From Guptibacillus spartinae (GTDB lineage: Bacteria > Bacillota > Bacilli > Bacillales > Guptibacillaceae): 64,000 nt of DNA. A program made the position numbers and the translations under genes. Location: contig NZ_JAQQWU010000001.1 in the NCBI RefSeq assembly GCF_028610625.1, positions 310,001 to 374,000 of the forward strand, given 5' to 3'. Under the pieces are notes generated by a model. The model was given only the letters and a program-made list of their open reading frames with translations. It was not told where the DNA came from and ran no database searches. Shown here piece after piece: positions 52,332-59,792 of this stretch. The first letter of the stretch is position 1, and each line of letters starts with the position of its first letter.

Positions 52332-53201
52332 ATGACAAATACTTTAAAATGGATGACGTTGGCACTTCTGCTTTTTGCAGCAGCTTGCTCAACAAATGCA
52401 GGATCAGAAACAAATAGCACAGCTAACAGTGCAAGCAATAATGAACAAGCTTCAAACGAAAAAGAGGCGAACGAGGGCACATCTAATGCAGAAACAGATT
52501 CAGAAGAAGCAAACGATGGCGAAGAACAAAAGAAACAAGAAGAGGCTACTGCCAAAGAGACAGAGCCTGAATATCGCTTAAATGAAGCATTTTGGGGATT
52601 TGAACCGATAAATGATGCTCCAGCTGAAGCCGTTCTCTTAACGATTGATGATGCACCAGACAAAAATGCAGTTGAAATGGCAAAAACATTAAAAGAACTT
52701 GATGCGCCCGCCATTTTCTTTGTTAATGGGCACTTCATTGATACTGAGGAAGAAAAGGCTAGATTAAAGGAAATTCACGACATGGGCTTTGAAATTGGAA
52801 ATCACACGATGACCCATGCTGATTTGAAATCTTTATCTGAAGATGAGCAAAGAGAAGAGATTCTGAAGTTAAATGACATGATTGAAGAAGTAATCGGGGA
52901 AAAGCCGAAGTTCTTTAGAGCTCCTTTTGGTTCAAACACTGACTTCTCTAAATCACTTGCTGAAGAAGAAGGCATGCTCGTGATGAACTGGACTTATGGA
53001 TATGACTGGGTAAAGGAATATCAGAATAAAGCAGCCATTACAGACATCATGGTGAATTCCCCACTTCTTCAAAACGGGGCTAACTTACTGATGCATGACC
53101 GCGATTGGACAGCTGCCGCTTTGAGTGACATTGTTAAAGGTCTTCGAGACAAAGATTATGCATTGATTAATCCGAAGGAAATAGAACCACTACAAAAATA
53201 A
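52332..53201 (+). CDS. Polysaccharide deacetylase lipoprotein
   Basis: A 289-residue lipoprotein. Signal segment LALLLFAAAC ends at the lipobox Cys at residue 19-20. A Ser/Asn/Glu-rich disordered linker of about 70 residues follows. The NodB fold has motif 1 TIDDAPD (the usual TFDDG is altered), motif 2 GNHTMTHADL (metal His pair), motif 3 RAPFGSNTD and a final LLMHDR. It probably removes acetyl groups from cell-wall glycan, acting outside the membrane. ATG 52332 follows GGGGAGAGAG. The 348-base gap upstream shows no clear promoter. Confidence 0.84.
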   Translation: MTNTLKWMTLALLLFAAACSTNAGSETNSTANSASNNEQASNEKEANEGTSNAETDSEEANDGEEQKKQEEATAKETEPEYRLNEAFWGFEPINDAPAEAVLLTIDDAPDKNAVEMAKTLKELDAPAIFFVNGHFIDTEEEKARLKEIHDMGFEIGNHTMTHADLKSLSEDEQREEILKLNDMIEEVIGEKPKFFRAPFGSNTDFSKSLAEEEGMLVMNWTYGYDWVKEYQNKAAITDIMVNSPLLQNGANLLMHDRDWTAAALSDIVKGLRDKDYALINPKEIEPLQK

Positions 53202-53227
53202 ACAGCCTATTGGCTGTTTATTTTTTT
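53196..53227. terminator. Shared convergent terminator
   Basis: 12-base arms (53196-53207 and 53212-53223) and a T run; closes the deacetylase gene and borders the DUF1885 gene. Confidence 0.75.
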
Positions 53228-53598
53228 GTGTATAACATTTTTCTTCCATTAAAAAGAATAAGATCAGCTTTCAATTTAGTAGCAAGAAATTTAGATAGTT
53301 CATTTGCTTTTGCTTTATCTCCGTGAGTCGAATAATCGGGTAAAACAATCTGTAGGGTATTGTTTATAATTCCTATGACAATTGTTCGAAAGTCATCGTT
53401 TTTTCCTTTTAAATAGAACCAATTGCCTGACTCCGCTTTTTCAACAAGGGAATAAGGGAAAGCGAAGTTGCCGTACGACCAGGATAGTTGTTCACCAGTT
53501 TTGGACGTAATATCCATGTAGTAAGTAAGAAGGCTTTTAACATGATCAAGAGAAAGAGCCTCATCTGTAGTCGGAGTGAGATAAGCGCTTTGTGGCAT
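53218..53598 (-). CDS. DUF1885 family protein
   Basis: A 126-residue soluble protein. The pattern SLDHVKSLLTYYMDITSKTGEQLSW and the FPYSLVEK block resemble the DUF1885 Bacillus family. Function unknown. The longer frame (to 53634) is rejected because GAAAGGAGG lies 6 bases before ATG 53598. It is convergent with the deacetylase and lies next to the SR1 promoter region on the other strand. Confidence 0.62.
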   Translation of the reverse strand: MPQSAYLTPTTDEALSLDHVKSLLTYYMDITSKTGEQLSWSYGNFAFPYSLVEKAESGNWFYLKGKNDDFRTIVIGIINNTLQIVLPDYSTHGDKAKANELSKFLATKLKADLILFNGRKMLYTKK

Positions 53599-53694
53599 AA
53601 AAATCCTCCTTTCTTCATCTCTATAAGTGTACAATTAAAATAGTTTTCTGACAATTGCTATATAAGAACACATATTAACGCTAAAAGAATACAA

Positions 53695-53705
53695 TGTGAT
53701 ATACA
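53695..53705 (+). promoter_or_regulatory. CcpN-type operator of SR1
   Basis: TGTGATATACA matches the CcpN consensus TRTGHYATAYW at all 11 positions. It lies 8 bases upstream of the SR1 -35. A weaker copy, 8 of 11, overlaps the -10 on the other strand (53738-53748), similar to the two-site layout in B. subtilis. Confidence 0.6.
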
Positions 53706-53713
53706 ATATAGTG

Positions 53714-53742
53714 TTGACAAAACAATTGTGACACACTATTAT
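53714..53742 (+). promoter_or_regulatory. Sigma-A promoter of SR1
   Basis: TTGACA, 17-base spacer, TATTAT; expected start near 53749. Confidence 0.8.
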
Positions 53743-53755
53743 GGAATTAAGCGAA

Positions 53756-53771
53756 ACGGAAGCGTTTTCAA
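53756..53771. promoter_or_regulatory. cre-like site for CcpA
   Basis: The CcpA consensus WTGNAANCGNWNNCW is matched with one mismatch on each strand around AAGCGTTTTC. It lies just past the transcription start of SR1, a position suited to blocking elongation. Confidence 0.5.
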
Positions 53772-53794
53772 AACTAACTTAAGGGGTGTTGAGA

Positions 53795-53908
53795 ATGGGT
53801 ATTATCATTTGCCAAACTTGCGAAAAAACGATTGATCACGTTATGGAAGAGAAAGTAAGCACGCTTTACAGCAGATGCCCAGAATGTAATAAGAAAGATA
53901 AGAAATAA
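53795..53908 (+). CDS. sr1P: SR1P, GapA-binding small peptide
   Basis: A 37-codon frame starting ATG 53795 behind AAGGGGTG. It reads MGIIICQTCEKTIDH, then VMEEKVSTLYSRCPECNKK. B. subtilis SR1P starts MGTIVCQDC and has DEKVTTLYG, so the C-x-x-C and EKVxTLY features are conserved. SR1P binds glyceraldehyde-3-phosphate dehydrogenase GapA and stimulates RNase J1-mediated decay. Two CxxC pairs suggest zinc. It lies in the SR1 RNA next to speA, as in B. subtilis. Confidence 0.82.
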   Translation: MGIIICQTCEKTIDHVMEEKVSTLYSRCPECNKKDKK

Positions 53909-53922
53909 TTCTTAATAAACAA

Positions 53923-53953
53923 AAGAGGCGGCCACTTGGGCGCCTCTTATTTA
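53923..53953 (+). terminator. Terminator of SR1, shared with speA
   Basis: AAGAGGCG / CGCCTCTT arms (53923-53930 and 53941-53948) and a T-rich tail. It overlaps the speA stop. Confidence 0.75.
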
Positions 53954-55422
53954 ATAGCTTTGTATTCTTTAATAACTCGAATAAATTTTAATTCGTCATC
54001 TTCCGGTCCTTGAACGGGAAGTCCCGCTTCAATATTTTCCTCAATGTACTGCAAATTTTCTTCCGTGATAATTTCTCCAGGAATAAAGATTGGAATGCCT
54101 GGAGGATATACCATAACGAATTCGGCTATGACACGTCCAGCAGACTCACTAAATGGGATGATTTCCGTTTCGGAATAAAAAGCATCCCTTGGTGAAACGG
54201 CCAGCGTTGGGATATCAGGCGCATGAACATCAAATTTTTCAGCAACAGTACCATCCGACCCTTTGAACGCTTCTACCATATCCTTTAAAGCGTAGACGAG
54301 AGCATCGACAGATTCTCCATCATCACCAGGCGTTACAATACAAAGTAAGTTATACAAATCTGAAAGCTCTACTTCTAGATTCGCTTCCTTTCGCAGCCAT
54401 ACCTCCGCCTCATAGCCTGTAATTCCTAAATCATGGACAGAAATAATGAGTTTTGTTGGGTCATAATCATAGGTGGCATTAGTACCGAGAATTTCATTTC
54501 CAACACAGTAGAGTGGGGAGATTTCATTAATTTGTTTTCGTGCTTGCTCGGCTAGTTGGATAGCATTTTCTACTAATTCGTACCCTTCCATAAAGAGTCT
54601 CTTTCTTGCAACATCAAGAGAAGCGAGAAGAATATAAGAAGTAGAGGTCGTTGTTAACATACTAATAATGGTTTGCACGCGTTTAGCTGAAATAAGCCCT
54701 TCTTTTACATTGAGAACAGAGCTTTGCGTCATAGAACCGCCAAGTTTATGGACGCTGGTTGCTGCCATGTCCGCGCCTGCTTGCATGGCGGAAACTGGTA
54801 AGCGATCATGGAAGTGTATGTGCACTCCGTGTGCTTCATCTACTAAAACGGGTACGTCATATGCATGGGAAATGGAGACAATTTCTTCTAGGTTTGCTGA
54901 GATACCAAAATAAGTTGGGTTAATCACAAGTACCCCTTTTGCATCTGGATGTTGTTCAAGTGCTTTCTTAACGGCTACTGGGGTAATGCCATGCGAAATG
55001 CCGAGCTTAGGATCAATTTCAGGATGAATGAACACGGGCGTAGCCCCTGAAAAAATAATCGCAGACATAACCGATTTATGAACATTTCTTGGTACGATGA
55101 TCTTATCGCCAGGAGAGCAAACGGTCATAACCATTGTCATGATCGCTCCACTCGTACCTTGAACGGAGAAAAATGTGGCATCGGCCCCAAAAGCTTCCGC
55201 TGCTAAATCTTGTGCTTGTTTAATCATGCCATTTGGATGATGAAGATCATCAAGTGGCTGAATGTTTATTAAATCAATTGATAGAGCATTATCACCGATG
55301 AATTCACGGAATTCAGGATCCATTCCATTTCCTTTTTTATGACCTGGAATATGAAATTGAATCGGATTTTTATTTGCGTGATTCACTAAACCAGTGAATA
55401 ATGGTGTTTCGTTTTGTTGCAA
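53947..55422 (-). CDS. speA: Arginine decarboxylase SpeA (fold type I)
   Basis: A 491-residue Orn/Lys/Arg decarboxylase of the short Gram-positive type. HIPGHKKGNGMDPEFREF at the start, the PLP lysine in ATSVHKLGGSMTQS, and STSYILLASLDVAR are near-identical in pattern to B. subtilis SpeA, which makes agmatine for spermidine synthesis. A GTG at 55431 is closer to the ribosome site; TTG 55422 is preferred because GAGGTG lies 6 bases upstream and the N-terminus MQQNETPLFTG aligns with SpeA. Confidence 0.92.
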   Translation of the reverse strand: MQQNETPLFTGLVNHANKNPIQFHIPGHKKGNGMDPEFREFIGDNALSIDLINIQPLDDLHHPNGMIKQAQDLAAEAFGADATFFSVQGTSGAIMTMVMTVCSPGDKIIVPRNVHKSVMSAIIFSGATPVFIHPEIDPKLGISHGITPVAVKKALEQHPDAKGVLVINPTYFGISANLEEIVSISHAYDVPVLVDEAHGVHIHFHDRLPVSAMQAGADMAATSVHKLGGSMTQSSVLNVKEGLISAKRVQTIISMLTTTSTSYILLASLDVARKRLFMEGYELVENAIQLAEQARKQINEISPLYCVGNEILGTNATYDYDPTKLIISVHDLGITGYEAEVWLRKEANLEVELSDLYNLLCIVTPGDDGESVDALVYALKDMVEAFKGSDGTVAEKFDVHAPDIPTLAVSPRDAFYSETEIIPFSESAGRVIAEFVMVYPPGIPIFIPGEIITEENLQYIEENIEAGLPVQGPEDDELKFIRVIKEYKAIK

Positions 55423-55685
55423 ATCAAGCACCTCTTTATTTATACTTTAGTATGCTAAGCTTCTTACGATCGATTGTAAAAAGCGAAATGGCTTTTCGAT
55501 AGCCGTATTTGAATAAGTAGCTGTTCAAGGTCAACGAGAACATTTTCTTCCTTAAACAAACTGAGTATAATCACATGAGTGCTATTTTGCAAGTTTTATT
55601 TTATTGTTTGAACGTCTATTGTGCTTTTGGAAGAGGAGATTCTTTTTCCTTCTCGAAATGGATTATGAGAAGGAGAGGATAAGGG

Positions 55686-56645
55686 ATGAAATGGAATACG
55701 CGCATAACTGAGTTGCTAGGTATTCAGAGACCGATTGTTCAGGGTGGACTTGCTTACCTTGCTTATCATGAGTTAGCTTCTGCTGTTAGTAACGCCGGTG
55801 GACTTGGTCAGCTCACAGCCATGTCTATGGAGTCGGCAACGCAGCTTAAAAAAGAAATCAATCTTACAAGAAGTCTTACCGATCAACCATTCGGAGTTAA
55901 TTTTGCTATTGGCCAACACGGGAGACCTTTTGAACACATGCTCGAAGCCGCTATTCAAGAAGGCGTGGAAATCATCTCGGTAACGGGTGGAAATCCTAAA
56001 CCCGTCTTTGAACTTGTAAAGGGAACGAACGTAAAAGTACTTGTGTTAACCGCTGGTAAGCGACAGGCCATTAAGGCAGAAGAGCTTGGCGCAGCTGCTG
56101 TTATGGTGGTTGGACAAGAAGGAGGGGGGCACCTTGGAAAGGAAGATACTGGTACGATGGTACTCGTGCCTCAAGTTGTTGATTCAGTTTCCATCCCCGT
56201 TATTGCATCCGGAGGAATAGGAGATGGACGGGGCTTGATGGCATCACTTGCACTTGGCGCTGAAGGAGTAGAAATGGGAACACGATTTATCGCTACAAAA
56301 GAGTGTACTCACGCTCATCAAGGTTACAAACAACGCTTGTTGCAGGGCACTGAGACCGATACAATGATTATAAAGCGAAGCCTAGGAGCGCCTGCGCGAG
56401 TTATCCGAAATGTGTTTGCTGAACAAATTACGAGGATGGAAGCAAGTGGTGGAGGATATGAACTACTAAAAGAATACATAAGTGGTGAAGCGAACAGAAA
56501 GTTTATATATGAAGGAAAAGAAGAAGAAGGGTTTGCATGGGCAGGTCAGGTGATGGGAAGAATTCATGATGTCCCTTCAGTAAATGAGTTATTTGAACGT
56601 ATGGATCAAGAAGCAAATGAAATTCGAGTAAAATGGCAGCAGTAG
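55686..56645 (+). CDS. FMN-dependent nitronate monooxygenase/FabK-like protein
   Basis: A 319-residue TIM-barrel flavoprotein. FMN-binding features include QGGLAYLAYHELASAVSNAGGLG, VVGQEGGGHLG and VIASGGIGDGRG. Proteins of this group are nitronate monooxygenases (2-nitropropane dioxygenases) or enoyl-ACP reductases (FabK); B. subtilis YrpB is similar. The sequence does not decide the substrate. ATG 55686 follows GGAGAGG. yktA begins 14 bases after its end. Confidence 0.85.
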   Translation: MKWNTRITELLGIQRPIVQGGLAYLAYHELASAVSNAGGLGQLTAMSMESATQLKKEINLTRSLTDQPFGVNFAIGQHGRPFEHMLEAAIQEGVEIISVTGGNPKPVFELVKGTNVKVLVLTAGKRQAIKAEELGAAAVMVVGQEGGGHLGKEDTGTMVLVPQVVDSVSIPVIASGGIGDGRGLMASLALGAEGVEMGTRFIATKECTHAHQGYKQRLLQGTETDTMIIKRSLGAPARVIRNVFAEQITRMEASGGGYELLKEYISGEANRKFIYEGKEEEGFAWAGQVMGRIHDVPSVNELFERMDQEANEIRVKWQQ

Positions 56646-56659
56646 AGAGGAGTGAGAAA

Positions 56660-56932
56660 ATGGAAGTGCACTATCCCATTTCAATTGATTGGAGTAAAGA
56701 AGAAGTCATTAAGGTGGTACAATTTTTTGAATTAATTGAGCAAGCATATGATCGTGGTGTCCATAAGGGTGAATTAATTAGTAGCTATCACGCATTTAAA
56801 GATGTCGTCCCCTCTAAATCAGAGGAAAAGCAAATCTTTAAGCAATTTGATCATGAAACAGGATACTCTACTTATCATGTGGTGAAAGAAGCGAAACAAA
56901 CCGAACGTGAAAAAGTAAAAATGGCAAAATAA
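56660..56932 (+). CDS. yktA: UPF0223 protein YktA
   Basis: A 90-residue protein matching B. subtilis YktA: YPISIDWSKEEVIKVVQFFE at the start, then YHAFKDVVPSKSEEKQIFK and the GYSTYHVVK block. UPF0223 has a known fold but no assigned function. ATG 56660 has AGGAG 6-7 bases upstream; the frame extends upstream into the previous gene without a site. It is convergent with yktB via a shared terminator. Confidence 0.88.
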   Translation: MEVHYPISIDWSKEEVIKVVQFFELIEQAYDRGVHKGELISSYHAFKDVVPSKSEEKQIFKQFDHETGYSTYHVVKEAKQTEREKVKMAK

Positions 56933-56958
56933 AAACCAGGGGAGAACCCCTGGTTTTT
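56931..56958. terminator. Shared convergent terminator yktA/yktB
   Basis: Perfect 12-base arms (56931-56942 and 56947-56958) with A and T runs on either side. Confidence 0.85.
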
Positions 56959-57586
56959 ATTTTGTGGCTTGGAGTGAAAGATGATAAAACGGCATAAGCG
57001 TCTCAAAAGTGTTTTTTACTTCATCAATATATTGTTCCCCATTTTGCAAGAGGGGATCATTGCTTGCAAAATGACGTCCAACAAGAAACTCCCCTTTTTT
57101 TACATCTCGAAAGCGTGTTAGGACTTTCTCAAGTTCTACCTCTATGATTGGCTGACTGGCCGTTTTCTTTGTATGATCAGTCGAAATCCAATAGGACTCA
57201 GGGATGTTTGTTTGAAGCTCATTCATATGCTCCAGAAGTAGTGATGCCATATGTGGTTTTCCAGGTAACTCGTAAATATAGGCAAGCCACACAAACACGT
57301 GATCATCGAATAAGCCAATTTGAAAGTGAGGATGCATTTTATACCCTCGCTTATTATGAGAAAATGCCATCCATGTATCAACTGGCGGGTTCTTTGTTCT
57401 TCTAGCATGCCTAGCAATGTGAAGGTACATTTCATTACCTGCAAGAATTTCAAGGTCACTTTTTAGATCTTCACTAATGGCAGCAAATTTTGGTTGGATT
57501 CGATCCTGAATGGCTTCCATTCTTGCATCAAGTCCTTCGATTTGAAAGGCGTTAAAATCGTGTTGAGTAAATCCCTTAAATGACAT
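56957..57586 (-). CDS. yktB: UPF0637 (DUF1054) protein YktB
   Basis: A 209-residue protein with GFTQHDFNAFQIEGLDARM at the start, then HIARHARRTKNPPVDTW, HPHFQIGLFDDHVFVWLA and FLVGRHF. This matches B. subtilis YktB. The family is of unknown function. ATG 57586 follows GGAGG by 5 bases; the 57598 ATG overlaps it. Position next to yktA is conserved. Confidence 0.88.
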   Translation of the reverse strand: MSFKGFTQHDFNAFQIEGLDARMEAIQDRIQPKFAAISEDLKSDLEILAGNEMYLHIARHARRTKNPPVDTWMAFSHNKRGYKMHPHFQIGLFDDHVFVWLAYIYELPGKPHMASLLLEHMNELQTNIPESYWISTDHTKKTASQPIIEVELEKVLTRFRDVKKGEFLVGRHFASNDPLLQNGEQYIDEVKNTFETLMPFYHLSLQATK

Positions 57587-57847
57587 AATATCCTCCATTG
57601 CGACAATATTTTATACGTTTATAGTAACATAGAACTGCAATTTATATGAAAAGTGACGATTGATGTGTAACGATAGGTTTGAAAAAGAAGCAAAAGAGGA
57701 AAAATAGTAACAAATATAGAGGTTGCATAGTGAGCAAGTCAGGCATAGGATATAGTAATCAAAGCAGAAATATCAGAATATTCCGTCTTATAGGTTTCTC
57801 TGATAACCATGACTGCTTAATCGAAAAGAAGAGGGGTGTAGGTTACC

Positions 57848-58036
57848 ATGAAACAGGTGATTCAGTCATTACAAAGAAACGAAGCAGAGAAGCGGATTCC
57901 GGTATTGAGAATGGAAATTGACTATGAGCTGGCAACGCTACACGATGCAATGACGGCTAGTGATCAAGATGAAATGACAAGATGTAAAGTGAAGCTTGAA
58001 GAGCTTCGTAAAGAAATGGTTAGATTAGAAGCTTAG
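57848..58036 (+). CDS. ykzI: YkzI-like small protein
   Basis: A 62-residue charged helical protein (MKQVIQSLQRNEAEKRIP, then a heptad-like YELATLHDAMTASDQDEM and KLEELRKEMVRLEA). Length and position between yktB and suhB agree with B. subtilis ykzI. AGGGGTG lies upstream of ATG 57848, with a slightly long spacing. Unknown function. A terminator follows. Confidence 0.68.
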   Translation: MKQVIQSLQRNEAEKRIPVLRMEIDYELATLHDAMTASDQDEMTRCKVKLEELRKEMVRLEA

Positions 58037-58041
58037 TGAAG

Positions 58042-58067
58042 CGAACCTTGCAAAAAGGTTCGTTTTT
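58042..58067 (+). terminator. Rho-independent terminator
   Basis: CGAACCTT / AAGGTTCG arms (58042-58049 and 58055-58062), T6 run; ends ykzI. Confidence 0.8.
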
Positions 58068-58127
58068 TCTTCTTTTCCTGTCATAATAAGAAATAGAATG
58101 AAATTTAAGGTAAAAGGAGATCGAACC

Positions 58128-58970
58128 ATGTCACAGCAGACGAACTGGAATCAAGTATATGATGATACTATCAGATGGATTAGAGAAGCAGGTAATGAGA
58201 TTGTGTCTTCCTTTACGACATCCTTTAACATTGAGTCAAAAAGCAATCCAAATGATCTCGTTACAGATATTGATAAGCAAACTGAAAAATTTTTCATTGA
58301 GAAAATTAAAGGTACATATCCAACTCATCGTATCATGGGAGAAGAAGGATTTGGAGATGAAATAGAGGATTTAGATGGTGTTATTTGGTTTCTCGATCCA
58401 ATCGATGGAACGATGAATTTTGTTCACCAACAAACCAATTTTGCAATATCGATCGGCATTTACGAAGACGGCATAGGAAAAATGGCCTTTATCTATGATG
58501 TAACAAAGGACGAGCTTTATCATTGTAAGAAAGGTTCTGGCGTTTACTTGAATGAAGAACGGATAAGACCATTAAAGCAAACAAATCTTTCGGAATCACT
58601 ACTAGCGATAAATGCAACATGGGTAACGGAGAATCACCGTATCGATCCTCGTACTTTCTCGCCACTTCTCAAAAAAATTAGAGGAACACGATCCTACGGA
58701 AGTGCTGCGATTGAAATGGCCTACGTAGCAGCAGGTCGTCTCGACGGATATGTTTCTTTACGACTGGCCCCCTGGGATTTTGCTGCAGGTAAACTGTTGA
58801 TTGAGGAAGCGGGTGGTGTTTGTACAACAGTTGATAACAAGGAAATCGATTTGTTAGACAAAAACACCATCTTTGTTGGTACTCAGTTATTTCACACACA
58901 AGTTCAAAAAGACTACATCCAACCCGCACTTGATCAAAACTTCTACTTAAGGGCGCCTTCTACAAAATGA
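58128..58970 (+). CDS. suhB: Inositol monophosphatase family protein (YktC/SuhB)
   Basis: A 280-residue metal-dependent phosphatase. Family motifs are NDLVTDIDKQTE, MGEEGFGDE (Glu metal ligand), WFLDPIDGTMNFVH and LAPWDFAAGKLLIEEAGG. Substrate may be inositol-1-phosphate or another sugar phosphate; B. subtilis YktC is an inositol monophosphatase. ATG 58128 follows AAAGGAG by 8 bases. The following GNAT gene overlaps its stop by 4 bases (ATGA). Confidence 0.88.
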   Translation: MSQQTNWNQVYDDTIRWIREAGNEIVSSFTTSFNIESKSNPNDLVTDIDKQTEKFFIEKIKGTYPTHRIMGEEGFGDEIEDLDGVIWFLDPIDGTMNFVHQQTNFAISIGIYEDGIGKMAFIYDVTKDELYHCKKGSGVYLNEERIRPLKQTNLSESLLAINATWVTENHRIDPRTFSPLLKKIRGTRSYGSAAIEMAYVAAGRLDGYVSLRLAPWDFAAGKLLIEEAGGVCTTVDNKEIDLLDKNTIFVGTQLFHTQVQKDYIQPALDQNFYLRAPSTK

Positions 58971-59428
58971 GATATGTGACGAACCACCATTTGAATGAAC
59001 GCTTCGCTGAACTTCTTTTTAAATGGACGACCGAAGATGAATCATGGTTGATGGAAGAATTCGGTCGAATTCCGGTTGTAGAAGACATGCTTTCCTATTT
59101 CCAAACCTATGAAGGAATAGGGTGTGAATTTAGACTTTGGTACAAAAATGATGCACCTGTAGCCATTACAGCTGTTCTAGAACGGGCTCCATCGAATCAA
59201 AAGACATGGTTAGGAATGATTGTTGTTGATCCGTCTCAGCGGTCAGCAGGGATAGGGCGCACTGTTATTCATTCCATATTATCTGAAACGAGAGAAGTGT
59301 TGTTTGCTGGTATTCCATATGATAGGAATGGGTGGAGTGTATTTTTGGGGAAATGTGGATTTGAACAATATAATGTTGAAGGGGAAGAAAAAAAGTATTT
59401 AATCTTCGTTCACCCTAATGAAATATAA
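58967..59428 (+). CDS. GNAT family acetyltransferase
   Basis: A 153-residue GNAT protein. Acetyl-CoA motif A is MIVVDPSQRSAGIGRTVIHSIL at about 85-105, and the C-terminus FLGKCGFEQYNV is typical. The substrate is unknown. It overlaps suhB at ATGA, so translation is coupled. There is no counterpart at this position in B. subtilis. Confidence 0.8.
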   Translation: MRYVTNHHLNERFAELLFKWTTEDESWLMEEFGRIPVVEDMLSYFQTYEGIGCEFRLWYKNDAPVAITAVLERAPSNQKTWLGMIVVDPSQRSAGIGRTVIHSILSETREVLFAGIPYDRNGWSVFLGKCGFEQYNVEGEEKKYLIFVHPNEI

Positions 59429-59432
59429 ATAA

Positions 59433-59463
59433 AAAAAAGGCGTTCAGCTTGAACGCCTTTTTT
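59433..59463. terminator. Shared convergent terminator
   Basis: Perfect 14-base arms (59433-59446 and 59450-59463) with A and T runs, between the GNAT gene and ylaF. Confidence 0.85.
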
Positions 59464-59467
59464 GCTG

Positions 59468-59641
59468 TTATTGTTCAGCTTTTCGTTTAATTCGAAAACC
59501 CATTCCCATAAAGAATCCTACTCCAATAAATGAAAGAAGTCCGCCGATCCAGCTTTGTTCAGCTATAGAAATCCCGATTGCACACATGCTTGCAACCGCC
59601 AGGATGGCCATTAAGAGTAAAAGGAATTGATGCTTATTCAT
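59468..59641 (-). CDS. ylaF: YlaF (DUF5325) small membrane protein
   Basis: A 57-residue protein with two membrane segments (FLLLLMAILAVASMCAIGISIA and IGGLLSFIGVGFFMGMGF), flanked by IAEQSW, and a basic tail. It resembles B. subtilis YlaF and lies divergently next to typA (ylaG), as there. ATG 59641 follows AAAGGGGGCG; the longer frame to 59674 is not supported. Function unknown. Confidence 0.78.
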   Translation of the reverse strand: MNKHQFLLLLMAILAVASMCAIGISIAEQSWIGGLLSFIGVGFFMGMGFRIKRKAEQ

Positions 59642-59704
59642 GTGAAGCGCCCCCTTTATAATACTAGTGTACAATAACGTAGGGGATGGTGAAAGAAGAG
59701 AAAT

Positions 59705-59733
59705 TTCGCCTAAAGCGATATCTGTGTTATAAT
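59705..59733 (+). promoter_or_regulatory. Extended -10 promoter of typA
   Basis: TGT-TATAAT (TATAAT at 59728-59733) with a weak -35, 60 bases upstream of typA. Confidence 0.5.
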
Positions 59734-59792
59734 GGTCTAGTTATTGAGTTTATCGTCAGAAATAAGACGAGAATACGAGGAGAGAATAATTA

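Larger units (their letters stand above)
53749..53953 (+). ncRNA. SR1: SR1 dual-function small RNA
   Basis: A transcript of about 205 bases is implied by the sigma-A promoter at 53714-53742 and the hairpin at 53923-53948 with T-rich end. B. subtilis SR1 is 205 bases, lies between pdhD and speA, and is repressed by CcpN under glycolytic conditions. Here it also lies next to speA and encodes the SR1P peptide. It base-pairs with ahrC mRNA in B. subtilis; that target region was not checked here. Confidence 0.75.

Noticed and set aside
57679-57921. 80-codon plus-strand frame before ykzI
   Set aside because: No ribosome site at the TTG, odd composition, and it runs into ykzI, which has a better start.
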